In this document: piece after piece, positions 54,257-61,469 of the stretch
How the letters are laid out: each line of letters begins with the position of its first letter
Numbering within the stretch: position 1 is the stretch's first letter
From: Candidatus Rifleibacterium amylolyticum
GTDB taxonomy: Bacteria > Muiribacteriota > Ozemobacteria > Ozemobacterales > Ozemobacteraceae
NCBI GenBank assembly: GCA_009917695.1
Contig: JAACJG010000015.1
Span: 1 to 64,000, forward strand
Length of the DNA stretch: 64,000 nt
Direction: 5' to 3'
Position numbers and translations under genes: made by a program
The notes under the pieces: model-generated
The model's input: only the letters and a program-made list of their open reading frames with translations
What the model was told of the DNA's origin: nothing
Database searches by the model: none

Positions 54257-55603
54257 ATGGCAATACTCGAATCTCTTCTCAATCCTGCCTATCTCGACCT
54301 CTTTTATTTTACCGCGCTGGGCGTGCTGTTCTCGTGCCTGATCTCATTTCTACCGGCGCTGCACATCTACAATGTAATCGGCATCTTTCTGCTGGTCATA
54401 CTTAAATTCGAGGCGACCATGGCACCGATGCAGCTGATCGCCTTGTGTATCGGCATGATCGTTGGCTATTCAATTCTCAATACGGTGCCGGCGACTTACT
54501 TTGGGCCAGGCGACGAGAGCATGTCATATTACATTCTGCCAAGCGCCGCCTGGGTTGCCAAAGGGCGCGGCTTCGAATCGATTCTGCTCACGGGGGTTGG
54601 CGCAGTCGGCGGCATAATCATGCTGGCGGTTCTGGCTCCCGCCTTTCTCTGGTTCATGCCGGGGCTTAAAACGATAACCAGCCCGCACATGTTCTGGATA
54701 CTCGGCACAGTCATAGCATACATGATTTTATCTGAGTGGCCGAAAGGCATCAGCCAGTCTGAAAGCTGCTGGGAAAACTTCCTTGAAGGCTGGAAGTTCC
54801 TTGGCGTGGGCATTGCGACCTTTCTGCTTTCAGGCCTGCTCGGCTTTATCGTCATGTCAAAAACACTGGTGCCGATCGAATTCGCTTTTCAGAGCATTAC
54901 GCCGGTGTTTGTCGGTCTGTTTGCAATTCCCTGGCTGATCACCAACATAATCAACATCGGCCAGATACCAAAACAGCATGATCCTGAGTCGATCGAGCTC
55001 GACTGGGGACTGGTCTGCCGCGGCACCTTTGGCGGCTTTCTCGGCGGCTTTTTCGCGGCTTACGTTCCGATCGTAACAGCTGGTGTCGGCGGACTGATGG
55101 CCGGACATGCCACAGCACAACGCGATGGCCGGCTGTTTGTCATGTCGTATGGAACCTGCAAAACCGTATATTACGTCGGTTCTTTTCTGCTGTTCTTCAT
55201 ACCGGGATTGAGCCTGACACGCGGCGGCCTTGCCTGGATAGTGACTCCGGTTGTTTCTGTTCTCACGCTCAAAGAATACGCGCTGTTCGTCGCGCTGATG
55301 CTCTTTGCCGCCGGCATGGCCTATATGATGCTGGCGCCATTCACCCGCATGTGCATCTGGATAGTCGAGAAAATCGCTTATTTCTGGGTCTCGGTAATAG
55401 CTCTGATTATTGTAATTCCGGCAGTTTTTGTGTTCACCAGCTGGGGCGGACTGGCCATCATGACCGTCGCCACCGGAATCGGGCTGCTGCCGGTAATGTT
55501 TCAGGCGCGAAGAATGAACCTCATGGGCGTTCTTCTGCTTCCGGTCTGCATTAACATGGCAGGCTACGGAAACGACGTAATGAGATTTCTGGGGTTGATA
55601 TAA
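54257..55603 (+). CDS. TctA/DUF112-like multi-pass membrane permease
   Basis: A 448-aa membrane protein with about 11 hydrophobic segments. It resembles the TctA family in its two-half plan: ALHIYNVIGIFLLV...MIVGYSILNTVPATYFGPGDESM in the first half and RGTFGGFLGGFFAAYVPIVTAGVGGLMAGHAT in the second, the place where TctA has its GxxPGxG repeats. It is closer to the archaeal-type TctA-like group than to citrate permeases. TctB and TctC partners are absent. Substrate unknown. It lies between the OB-fold gene (1 bp gap) and the YdjM-like gene (1 bp overlap). Confidence 0.7.
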   Translation: MAILESLLNPAYLDLFYFTALGVLFSCLISFLPALHIYNVIGIFLLVILKFEATMAPMQLIALCIGMIVGYSILNTVPATYFGPGDESMSYYILPSAAWVAKGRGFESILLTGVGAVGGIIMLAVLAPAFLWFMPGLKTITSPHMFWILGTVIAYMILSEWPKGISQSESCWENFLEGWKFLGVGIATFLLSGLLGFIVMSKTLVPIEFAFQSITPVFVGLFAIPWLITNIINIGQIPKQHDPESIELDWGLVCRGTFGGFLGGFFAAYVPIVTAGVGGLMAGHATAQRDGRLFVMSYGTCKTVYYVGSFLLFFIPGLSLTRGGLAWIVTPVVSVLTLKEYALFVALMLFAAGMAYMMLAPFTRMCIWIVEKIAYFWVSVIALIIVIPAVFVFTSWGGLAIMTVATGIGLLPVMFQARRMNLMGVLLLPVCINMAGYGNDVMRFLGLI

Positions 55604-56691
55604 TGAAGGGATTCACTCACTTTATTTCTGGTATCGCTGTAGCAAGCTTCTTTCCGCAGGCTGTTCACATGGCATCGCAGGAACAGTCTTTCATACTATG
55701 TCTCGGCGGCATCTTTGGCATCATGCCGGATACGCTCGACTTCAAATTTGCCAAATATTTTCACAAGTCTGATTTCGAGATCAGACCTGACCCGAACAAC
55801 CTCGATGCGCGGGTAATCGCTGAGACTGTCGCTAATGCCATCAGAAAAGCTGAGAAAGAAGGGCGTGGCACAGTGCAACTGCACACCATGCAACTCGGTT
55901 CGAATCTCTGGCGCAGCTATACGCTGGCTTTCGATTCTGCTACCAGCGAAGTCGTCGTCGATATCGGCCCCGAAGTTGATACCGGCCAGGTTCCGTTCGA
56001 AGGCACCGAGCTCAAAGACCCTGAAAAAGCGCATGCGCGCGTCAAGGTCGAGAGCCAGTTCTTTCAGCAGTTCGACAAGAAGTCACAGATTGCGATTATG
56101 ACCGGCCCCTGCTTCGAGTTCGTCAAACGCGACGAAGGTAAGATCGAAATCGTCTTTCTGCCCTGGCACCGCACCTGGTCGCACAGCTTTACGCTCGGCA
56201 TGCTGATCGCTTTGCTGGTCGGCATTTTTACCTTCTTTACCGTTCCTGAAGGACCGAACCCTGAGCTTTACACTATTCCGAGATGGTTGCTGTATCCTCT
56301 GATAATTCTGTTCGGATCGATGGTCCACATAATCGAAGACTCGACCGGTTTCATGGGAAACAACCTGTTTTACCCGTTCACCAAAGATCGAACCAACGGA
56401 CTCGGCCTGATGAGCGCAGCCGAAGCGATACCGAATTTTCTCTTCGTCTGGACTTCGATCATCTGCATTCTGTATAACCTTGACCGCTTCAGATGGGCGC
56501 CCGGCGATACACCTCCCGGTATTGAAAACCCGGCAAGCTACTTCTTCTGGTTTTATGTGATTCCACTGGCTGTTATGGCTTACTTCTTCTTTAAGGGCAA
56601 AAAGGCCAAAGAAGCTAAGGAGAAAGGACGACCGGCAGATTTCGATGGCGCGACTTCGGTTGAACGCGAAACCGACGCATCGGTGATCTGA
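55603..56691 (+). CDS. YdjM-like (DUF457) membrane-bound metal-dependent hydrolase with insertion
   Basis: A 362-aa membrane protein. The family motifs are MKGFTHFISGIAVASFFP, GGIFGIMPDTLDF, WHRTWSHSFTLG and MVHIIEDSTGFMGNNLFYPF, giving the conserved His and Asp of the DUF457/LexA-binding-protein-related hydrolases. Between the second and third motifs lies a soluble insert of about 130 residues (about 55-185, VIAETVANAIRKAEKEGRGTVQLHTM...DEGKIEIVFLP) absent from typical 200-aa members. A charged C-terminal tail follows four membrane helices. It ends 1 bp before the Cas6e-like gene. Confidence 0.8.
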   Translation: MKGFTHFISGIAVASFFPQAVHMASQEQSFILCLGGIFGIMPDTLDFKFAKYFHKSDFEIRPDPNNLDARVIAETVANAIRKAEKEGRGTVQLHTMQLGSNLWRSYTLAFDSATSEVVVDIGPEVDTGQVPFEGTELKDPEKAHARVKVESQFFQQFDKKSQIAIMTGPCFEFVKRDEGKIEIVFLPWHRTWSHSFTLGMLIALLVGIFTFFTVPEGPNPELYTIPRWLLYPLIILFGSMVHIIEDSTGFMGNNLFYPFTKDRTNGLGLMSAAEAIPNFLFVWTSIICILYNLDRFRWAPGDTPPGIENPASYFFWFYVIPLAVMAYFFFKGKKAKEAKEKGRPADFDGATSVERETDASVI

Positions 56692-56692
56692 T

Positions 56693-57286
56693 ATGTATGC
56701 CAGCAGATTTTTGCTCAATCGCCAGAAAATCATCAATCCGCCAGAGATTCGGGCGGCGATAGCCAGCTATTTCAAAGACCAGGCGCCAGATACTCAGCCT
56801 GAGTTCTTCTACCGGCTCGAATGGTACAAAATCGGCATATCGGTGCCGTTCACTGTTTACTCACAGACAGCGCCGGTCATGCATCTTATGCCCGAATGCC
56901 AGCTGCTGGAAACAGCTGAACTGGCTGAGCTGACTGATTGCAAGTATTTCGATTTCGCGATATTTGCAGCGCCGCCCTTCGATGCCGACTGGGACCCGAT
57001 GAAGGATGAAAAACGGATAATCAAATGGCTGGAAGGCGAACTGAAAGAAGCCGCCTGCATTGCCAATCATCGACTTGGCCCAAACAACCGCATCTACTAT
57101 GAGGCAGGCGGAGAGCAACGCCAGTTACAGACAGTCACGATCAACGGAACGCTTGAGGTTAAAAACCGGGCTCAGCTTGAAAAAATCAGGCAAAAGCCTC
57201 TGGGCACACACCCGGAACTGGGTTGCGGGTTGCTCGAACTTACCGCCCGCAGCGAGTATGCAGGCAAAGTCTGCTGCCGCCTCTGA
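56693..57286 (+). CDS. Orphan Cas6e (CasE/Cse3)-like RAMP protein with replaced catalytic residues
   Basis: A 197-aa protein that parallels Cas6e over its length, judged against E. coli CasE and T. thermophilus Cse3 recalled from memory. Start MYASRFLLNR (CasE MYLSKVIIAR); FFYRLEWY then VPFTVYSQTAPVM (CasE FLFHVEK and VLLQSAQMPV); EKRIIKWLEGELKEA (Cse3 EKVAWLERRLEEG); and a C-terminal block QLQTVTINGTLEV with LGCGLLELTAR (CasE IQTVCFEGVLTI, MGCGLLSLAPL). Where Cse3 has NPYEMH with catalytic Tyr23 and His26, this protein has NPPEIR, so both are lost (Pro17, Arg20). The conserved Lys of the Gly-rich loop is also Pro. Cas6e cuts CRISPR precursor RNA; no array or other cas gene is in the window. 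It ends a tight unit with three membrane-linked genes. Confidence 0.7.
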   Translation: MYASRFLLNRQKIINPPEIRAAIASYFKDQAPDTQPEFFYRLEWYKIGISVPFTVYSQTAPVMHLMPECQLLETAELAELTDCKYFDFAIFAAPPFDADWDPMKDEKRIIKWLEGELKEAACIANHRLGPNNRIYYEAGGEQRQLQTVTINGTLEVKNRAQLEKIRQKPLGTHPELGCGLLELTARSEYAGKVCCRL

Positions 57287-57316
57287 TATCCTTAAAAAAT
57301 CTGAAATACTTTAAAA

Positions 57317-57614
57317 CTAGCCCTCTGTCACATATGACTTCAAGAATTCAATCTGAGAGTCTCTGCTTATGCCGGGCTCTCGGCAGGATTAGGCAGCTCT
57401 TACGGCTTCAGCCGTTAGAGATGCGGATGCAAGGCCCCAACGCTTCAACTCTCACCAGACGAGAGTAAGGATGAATAGCTATGGCTCTGCGTCAACGTTG
57501 CCTGGCCCGAAGTTTACGCTTTTGGGAAGCCTGCCTGCGCCCTGGTATGATTTTTATGCCTAGTGCTTATCCTTCGTCAATTAACCCCAAGATTCAAATG
57601 TGACAAAGCACTAG
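57317..57614 (+). repeat. Interspersed repeat copy B within a MITE-like element
   Basis: The core 57371-57543 starts GCCGGGCTCTCGGCAGGAT and ends CGCTTTTGGGAAGCC, TGCCTGCGCCCT; it matches copy C along most of its 3' half. Around it lie imperfect inverted termini: CTAGCCCTCTGTCACATATGA (57317-57337) against the reverse complement of 57594-57614, CTAGTGCTTTGTCACATTTGA (about 17 of 21). The right terminus also forms a perfect 9-bp hairpin CTAGTGCTT/AAGCACTAG (57560-57614). There is no ORF, so at most it is a non-autonomous element. Confidence 0.65.
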
Positions 57615-57650
57615 ATCCGCAATTTGTATTCTGCTTGGCATTAGTCTGAT

Positions 57651-57684
57651 AAAAAAGCGATCTGGCCTGGGGCCAGATCGCTTT
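57651..57684 (-). terminator. Intrinsic terminator of the TPR-protein gene
   Basis: AGCGATCTGGCC/GGCCAGATCGCT, a perfect 12-bp stem with a 3-nt loop, followed by six T residues on the minus strand. Confidence 0.93.
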
Positions 57685-57706
57685 GTCTTTAAAATGTGCT
57701 GATGAA

Positions 57707-58672
57707 TCAGGGAACGAGGGGCGGGGCGGTTGCGGTAACGGCCTGATTTTCGGTCAATGGGGCTGCCTCAGTTAAGGCGGGGGTTGAATTCGCACCAGCT
57801 TTTGCGGCTGGAGTTTCTACTATGGCTGCTTTCTGGAGAGAAGCCTTATTTGTATTGGCTTCGGCTTTCGCCCGGGACCTAACCTTCTCTTTCCCTTTCG
57901 CTGTGTCATTGATTTTTGCTGGCGGAGCGGCATCAATCTCTTCGTAACCGCTCATAAATTCATCAAAGCTGGTTCTTTGACCTTCGATAACCATGATTCC
58001 GCTGCCTGAAGAAGGCTTTTCAGAACCGGTCTGCCGACTGCGCGGATCTGATTTGGCAACTCCACCACTGGTAATACCAGTCTGAGCGATGCCGGAGTCA
58101 AAGCCTTCGGCCAGGTCACTGCCGCTGAAGCGGCCGGCAAGGAATTCGCGCGCCATTCTTCCCCAGGCGCTGTTGGGATCGACTTTGGCGTATTCGGTCA
58201 GGTATTTGCGGGTCAGACCGTCATCGCCAAGTCGATAGGAAATGCATGCCATGTTCCATAATGACTCATAGTCAGCGCGGTCACGCTGCCAGGTCTGGGT
58301 ATACCAGTAGAGAGCCTCGCGCGGCTGGCCGTTACGCATGCAGGTGACGGCAAGTTTGCGGGTAATCTTGGGAGAAGCCGGATTCTGGCGGTGATAGCGC
58401 ATCAGCACCGGAATCATGCGCGGCGATTCGCTTTTCTGCATAATTCTCGGATGCAGAAGGTCATCGGGCTGCATCAGCTGGCGTTGGGGTTCGACATGGT
58501 ACACTTTGGGCGCTACTGTCACCCGACGACGCGGACCTGAATCTTTCGGCAGGTTTTCCATTATAAAGTCGCCCTTATAACCGAGTTCCCTGACGAATTC
58601 ATGCAGGTTCTGATCGGCGCTGACCGGCGCGCAAAGCAGTCCCAGCATTACAGGAATCAGAATTTTTTTCAT
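57707..58672 (-). CDS. Exported TPR-containing protein
   Basis: A 321-aa protein with a signal peptide (3-19). Residues about 90-185 form two or three TPR-like helical pairs (PASPKITRKLAVTCMRNGQPREALYWYTQTWQRDRADYESLWNMACISYRLGDDGLTRKYLTEYAKVDPNS). The C-terminal 130 residues are low-complexity, rich in Ala, Lys, Thr and Pro, and probably disordered. Monocistronic, divergent from the lipoprotein gene at 58854. A perfect hairpin AGAAGC/GCTTCT near 58694-58712 lies upstream of its start. No specific function is recognised. Confidence 0.7.
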   Translation of the reverse strand: MKKILIPVMLGLLCAPVSADQNLHEFVRELGYKGDFIMENLPKDSGPRRRVTVAPKVYHVEPQRQLMQPDDLLHPRIMQKSESPRMIPVLMRYHRQNPASPKITRKLAVTCMRNGQPREALYWYTQTWQRDRADYESLWNMACISYRLGDDGLTRKYLTEYAKVDPNSAWGRMAREFLAGRFSGSDLAEGFDSGIAQTGITSGGVAKSDPRSRQTGSEKPSSGSGIMVIEGQRTSFDEFMSGYEEIDAAPPAKINDTAKGKEKVRSRAKAEANTNKASLQKAAIVETPAAKAGANSTPALTEAAPLTENQAVTATAPPLVP

Positions 58673-58853
58673 ACAATTTCCTGAATTTAGTCTAGAAGCA
58701 AATAATGCTTCTGATTAGTTTTCGGCAGATTTCGCCAATTTTTCATCTATTTTTTTAGTTTATACTATGATAAGCTGATAGACAATAGATTCTTGAGATG
58801 GAACAATTCTTGCAGTTCTTTTCCGGTTTGAGACTGTACAGGAGACAAATAAG

Positions 58854-59612
58854 ATGAAAAATAAGCTTGCAAACGTATTCAGACTCTTTCTGGCACTGGT
58901 TGCCGGCATCAGCGTATCGATTTTTCTGACCGGCTGCCCGGAAGGTGGCGGCGGTGGCGGTGGCGGTACCCCTCCTGTTTACGTCGATCCGGTACATACG
59001 AGTTTCAGCCTGCAGCCTGCCCAGATTTACGAAACCGGCAGAGCTTATACTGTTTCAGCTCAGGTTCGCGAAACCCGTGGCGATGAGATAACGATCAATC
59101 TCATGCACACCTATCGCACTCTCACGACTAAAGCTGCCAATTCAACTAATCCCTATGCAGACACTTATTACGACACCGAAACCAGCTACAATTACTACTC
59201 AGGCGTCCCAAAGCAGGTAAACTGCGACATGTTTATCCGCGGGAATCCTGGAACAATCGACGACACCACAACACCCTCCTATACTTTTGGTGTCCTTAAA
59301 GGCTATGGAACGCGCACCATCAGAACTCAGGTCATGGTTGGTCGCGATGGAGAAAGCAAGCCGGCAATCTTTAACGGACTGTTCATCCCCTACTCCGACT
59401 ACCGAAGCTGGGTAATGAGCGGCAAGGTCGGAGTAAAATACTGGACCCGCCTCGAAGGTTATGATTACAAGCTGAAAGATAATTATAACATCTATATTCC
59501 GCTCGAAATCTACTTCGCCGGCGCAATGCTGCCGTCAGGAGGCAGTACTAACCCATTCGACGACTCAGACTCTGAAATCATCGACAATCCTCACGACATT
59601 GGTTCCTGGTGA
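58854..59612 (+). CDS. Lipoprotein with glycine-rich linker
   Basis: A 252-aa protein with a lipoprotein signal peptide: hydrophobic core FLALVAGISVSIFLTGC, with Cys28 as the lipidated residue. After it comes PEGGGGGGGGTPP, a flexible Gly tether, then a beta-rich domain of about 200 residues (HTSFSLQPAQIYETGRAYTVSAQV...) with several Tyr-rich strands. No family recognised. AGGAGA lies 8 bp before the ATG. Likely surface or periplasm-facing on the outer membrane. Confidence 0.7.
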   Translation: MKNKLANVFRLFLALVAGISVSIFLTGCPEGGGGGGGGTPPVYVDPVHTSFSLQPAQIYETGRAYTVSAQVRETRGDEITINLMHTYRTLTTKAANSTNPYADTYYDTETSYNYYSGVPKQVNCDMFIRGNPGTIDDTTTPSYTFGVLKGYGTRTIRTQVMVGRDGESKPAIFNGLFIPYSDYRSWVMSGKVGVKYWTRLEGYDYKLKDNYNIYIPLEIYFAGAMLPSGGSTNPFDDSDSEIIDNPHDIGSW

Positions 59613-59672
59613 TGCTTTGGCTGATTGAAGAATGACTAATAACATACCTTGTTCATCGTTACGAGAGTCGGT

Positions 59673-59803
59673 AAGGGCGCAGGCAGGTTTCTCATGAGCG
59701 GAAACTTCGAGCCAGGCAGCTTTGACGCAAAGCCATAGCTAATCACAATTAGTTCTCGCCTGGGGAGAGTTGTAGCGAATGAGATTCTGCCGAGAGCCCG
59801 AGT
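59673..59803 (-). repeat. Interspersed repeat, copy C
   Basis: Read on the minus strand it starts TCGGGCTCTCGGCAGAAT and ends GAAACCTGCCTGCGCCCT. The stretch TAGCTATGGCTTTGCGTCAA and the following GCCTGGCTCGAAGTTT match copy B with few changes. Orientation is opposite to copies A and B. Confidence 0.8.
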
Positions 59804-59856
59804 ATCAACTGTAAATGCAGTATAAAGCAGCAGAAATATTGTAAATACAATAAGAT

Positions 59857-59883
59857 CGATTACGATTACGATTACGATTACGA
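59857..59883. repeat. CGATTA tandem repeat
   Basis: Four perfect copies of CGATTA followed by a partial copy. A simple-sequence tract that can vary by slippage. Confidence 0.9.
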
Positions 59884-59966
59884 GCACGATAATACAGCTG
59901 GTTAAATGATGGCGAGGAGCCGATAAAGAGAATATACATGAGTGAGAGAAATAAGGAGAACAGAAG

Positions 59967-61280
59967 ATGAGAAGTATGCATCGAGTTCTGGTTCTTGGCC
60001 TGATGATTCTGGCGTTGTCGCCCGGTTTTGCGTTCAATACCGGCAACGCTCTGGTAAACGACATTTTTACGGCGCAGCGGGTCGATTCATGGCCCGGGCA
60101 GCCAACGCAGCCGACACCACCGACGCCACCGACCTATCCCGGCAACCCCAATTACCCGGGTAACCCCAATTATCCAGGCAACCCAGGTTATCCTGGCTAT
60201 GAATCTCCGGATCATCTGTTTGAAAGTGGCAGAAACGCCTATTTTCAGGGAAACTACAGCTACTGCATACAGCTGTTGAGACGCTTTTTAGAGCGCTATC
60301 CGCATGAATACCGCGCCGCAGAAGCAACTTTTATCGTTGCCGAAGCCTATCTCAACACTACTGATTACGGTAACGCCCTTTATTATTACCGCCTTGTCAG
60401 CAGCAAGTATTCATACTTTCACCAGGCGGAACGCGCGACCTATTACATTGGTTACTGCCTGGTTAAGGTTTTTGATTACCGCAGTGCGATCAACGAGTTC
60501 AGAAACTTCATCGCCCGCTATCCATTCAGTGAATACGTCGATGACGCCTGGTTCGTCATTGGCATGACCTACGAAAAACTCAACGACAAGGCCAGCGCAA
60601 TCGCCGCCTACCAGAAAGTCGTTTATGAATTTCCGCAGTCAAGCTATTGCGAAGAAGCCAGACAACGCCTGGCAGCGTTACAGAACGGCAGTTCGACTCC
60701 AGGATATCCTGATTACAACCCGCCGCAGCCGGTTCCGGTGCCACCAAGCAACCCGGGTGGGACAGGACAGCTCACTGACTATGATCTCTACAACCGCGCC
60801 CATAACGAATACATTGCCGGAAGCTTCAACAATGCCTTCATCTATTTTGATGAACTGCTCAAGCGCTTTCCGGGATCGATGTATGCCGATGACTCGATGT
60901 TCTGGAAAGCCCGCATCAGATACGACCAGCGCAATTACCTGCAGGCCATCAGGCTGTTCGAAGACTTCATGCGTTATTACCCGAATTCAGAAATGATGCC
61001 GGAAGCGACTTTCACACTGGCCCATTCGCAAAAAGAGCATGGCCGCATAAGCGTCGCCAACAGCCAGTATCTGCGCAAGGCTGCCAACAACTTTGCCTGG
61101 TTCCAGCAGAAATACCCGACCAACAGCTACGCTTCTGAAGCTCTTTTTCAGGCTGGCGAATGTTACGAAATACTCGGCGATGACCCGACTGCCGACAATT
61201 ATTTCCGCAGAGCAATAGCTCTTTATCCAGACACGCCGGCTGCAATCAAATGTAAAGAGAAACTTGCCAAAATCTGGTAA
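59967..61280 (+). CDS. Exported tetratricopeptide (YbgF/BamD-like) protein
   Basis: A 437-aa protein with a signal peptide (4-22), a Pro/Gly/Asn/Tyr-rich tandem region (about 45-78) with repeats of the type YPGNPN, and two blocks of TPR repeats (about 80-235 and 265-435) separated by a second Pro-rich linker. The TPRs are of the outer-membrane-assembly/YbgF type (FESGRNAYFQGNYSYCIQLLRRFLERYPHEYRAAEATFIVAEAYL; LFQAGECYEILGDDPTADNYFRRAIALYPDTPAA). It probably acts as an envelope scaffold. AAGGAG lies 8 bp before the ATG; a terminator follows the stop. Confidence 0.85.
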   Translation: MRSMHRVLVLGLMILALSPGFAFNTGNALVNDIFTAQRVDSWPGQPTQPTPPTPPTYPGNPNYPGNPNYPGNPGYPGYESPDHLFESGRNAYFQGNYSYCIQLLRRFLERYPHEYRAAEATFIVAEAYLNTTDYGNALYYYRLVSSKYSYFHQAERATYYIGYCLVKVFDYRSAINEFRNFIARYPFSEYVDDAWFVIGMTYEKLNDKASAIAAYQKVVYEFPQSSYCEEARQRLAALQNGSSTPGYPDYNPPQPVPVPPSNPGGTGQLTDYDLYNRAHNEYIAGSFNNAFIYFDELLKRFPGSMYADDSMFWKARIRYDQRNYLQAIRLFEDFMRYYPNSEMMPEATFTLAHSQKEHGRISVANSQYLRKAANNFAWFQQKYPTNSYASEALFQAGECYEILGDDPTADNYFRRAIALYPDTPAAIKCKEKLAKIW

Positions 61281-61293
61281 CAAAGCAACCTGT

Positions 61294-61322
61294 AAAAGCC
61301 CCCTTCATTGGGGGCTTTTTTA
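61294..61322 (+). terminator. Intrinsic terminator
   Basis: AAAAGCCCCC/GGGGGCTTTT with a 6-nt loop and a following T-run, 13 bp after the TPR-protein stop. Confidence 0.93.
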
Positions 61323-61399
61323 TTTCCACCAGCTTTTTTGTTGTTGAAGGTTTAAATTTGTAGGGTTTGAGAGTAAAATGGCTTATACCGGTTGGGTTG

Positions 61400-61428
61400 T
61401 TGATTTCTAAATCCGGGCCTGATATAAC
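61400..61428 (+). promoter_or_regulatory. Promoter of the alpha-2-macroglobulin gene
   Basis: TTGATT (61400-61405), 17 bp, TATAAC (61423-61428) with a preceding TGA that makes an extended -10. The expected leader is about 35 nt. Confidence 0.7.
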
Positions 61429-61469
61429 ACGTTAGAGATTACACTATCAGGTATCTTATGGAGGCTTGA

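Larger units (their letters stand above)
57287..57706. other. Intergenic region carrying a repeat element
   Basis: About 420 bp without a gene. Nearly 300 bp of it is the element 57317-57614; the rest holds the terminator of the TPR-protein gene (57651-57684). Confidence 0.75.
59613..59966. other. Intergenic region with repeat copy C and a hexamer array
   Basis: About 350 bp with no gene. It holds repeat copy C (59673-59803, minus orientation), a CGATTA tandem array (59857-59883) and the AAGGAG start region of the next gene. No clear promoter was found. Confidence 0.7.

Noticed and set aside
54257-55603. A complete tripartite tricarboxylate transporter
   Set aside because: No TctB or TctC (periplasmic binding protein) gene lies nearby, and the conserved TctA glycine motifs are only partly kept.
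59857-60185. Possible CRISPR-like repeats (CGATTA array and the YPGNPN-coding repeats)
   Set aside because: The first is a spacer-free hexamer microsatellite and the second is coding low-complexity sequence; neither has repeats of 25-40 bp with unique spacers.
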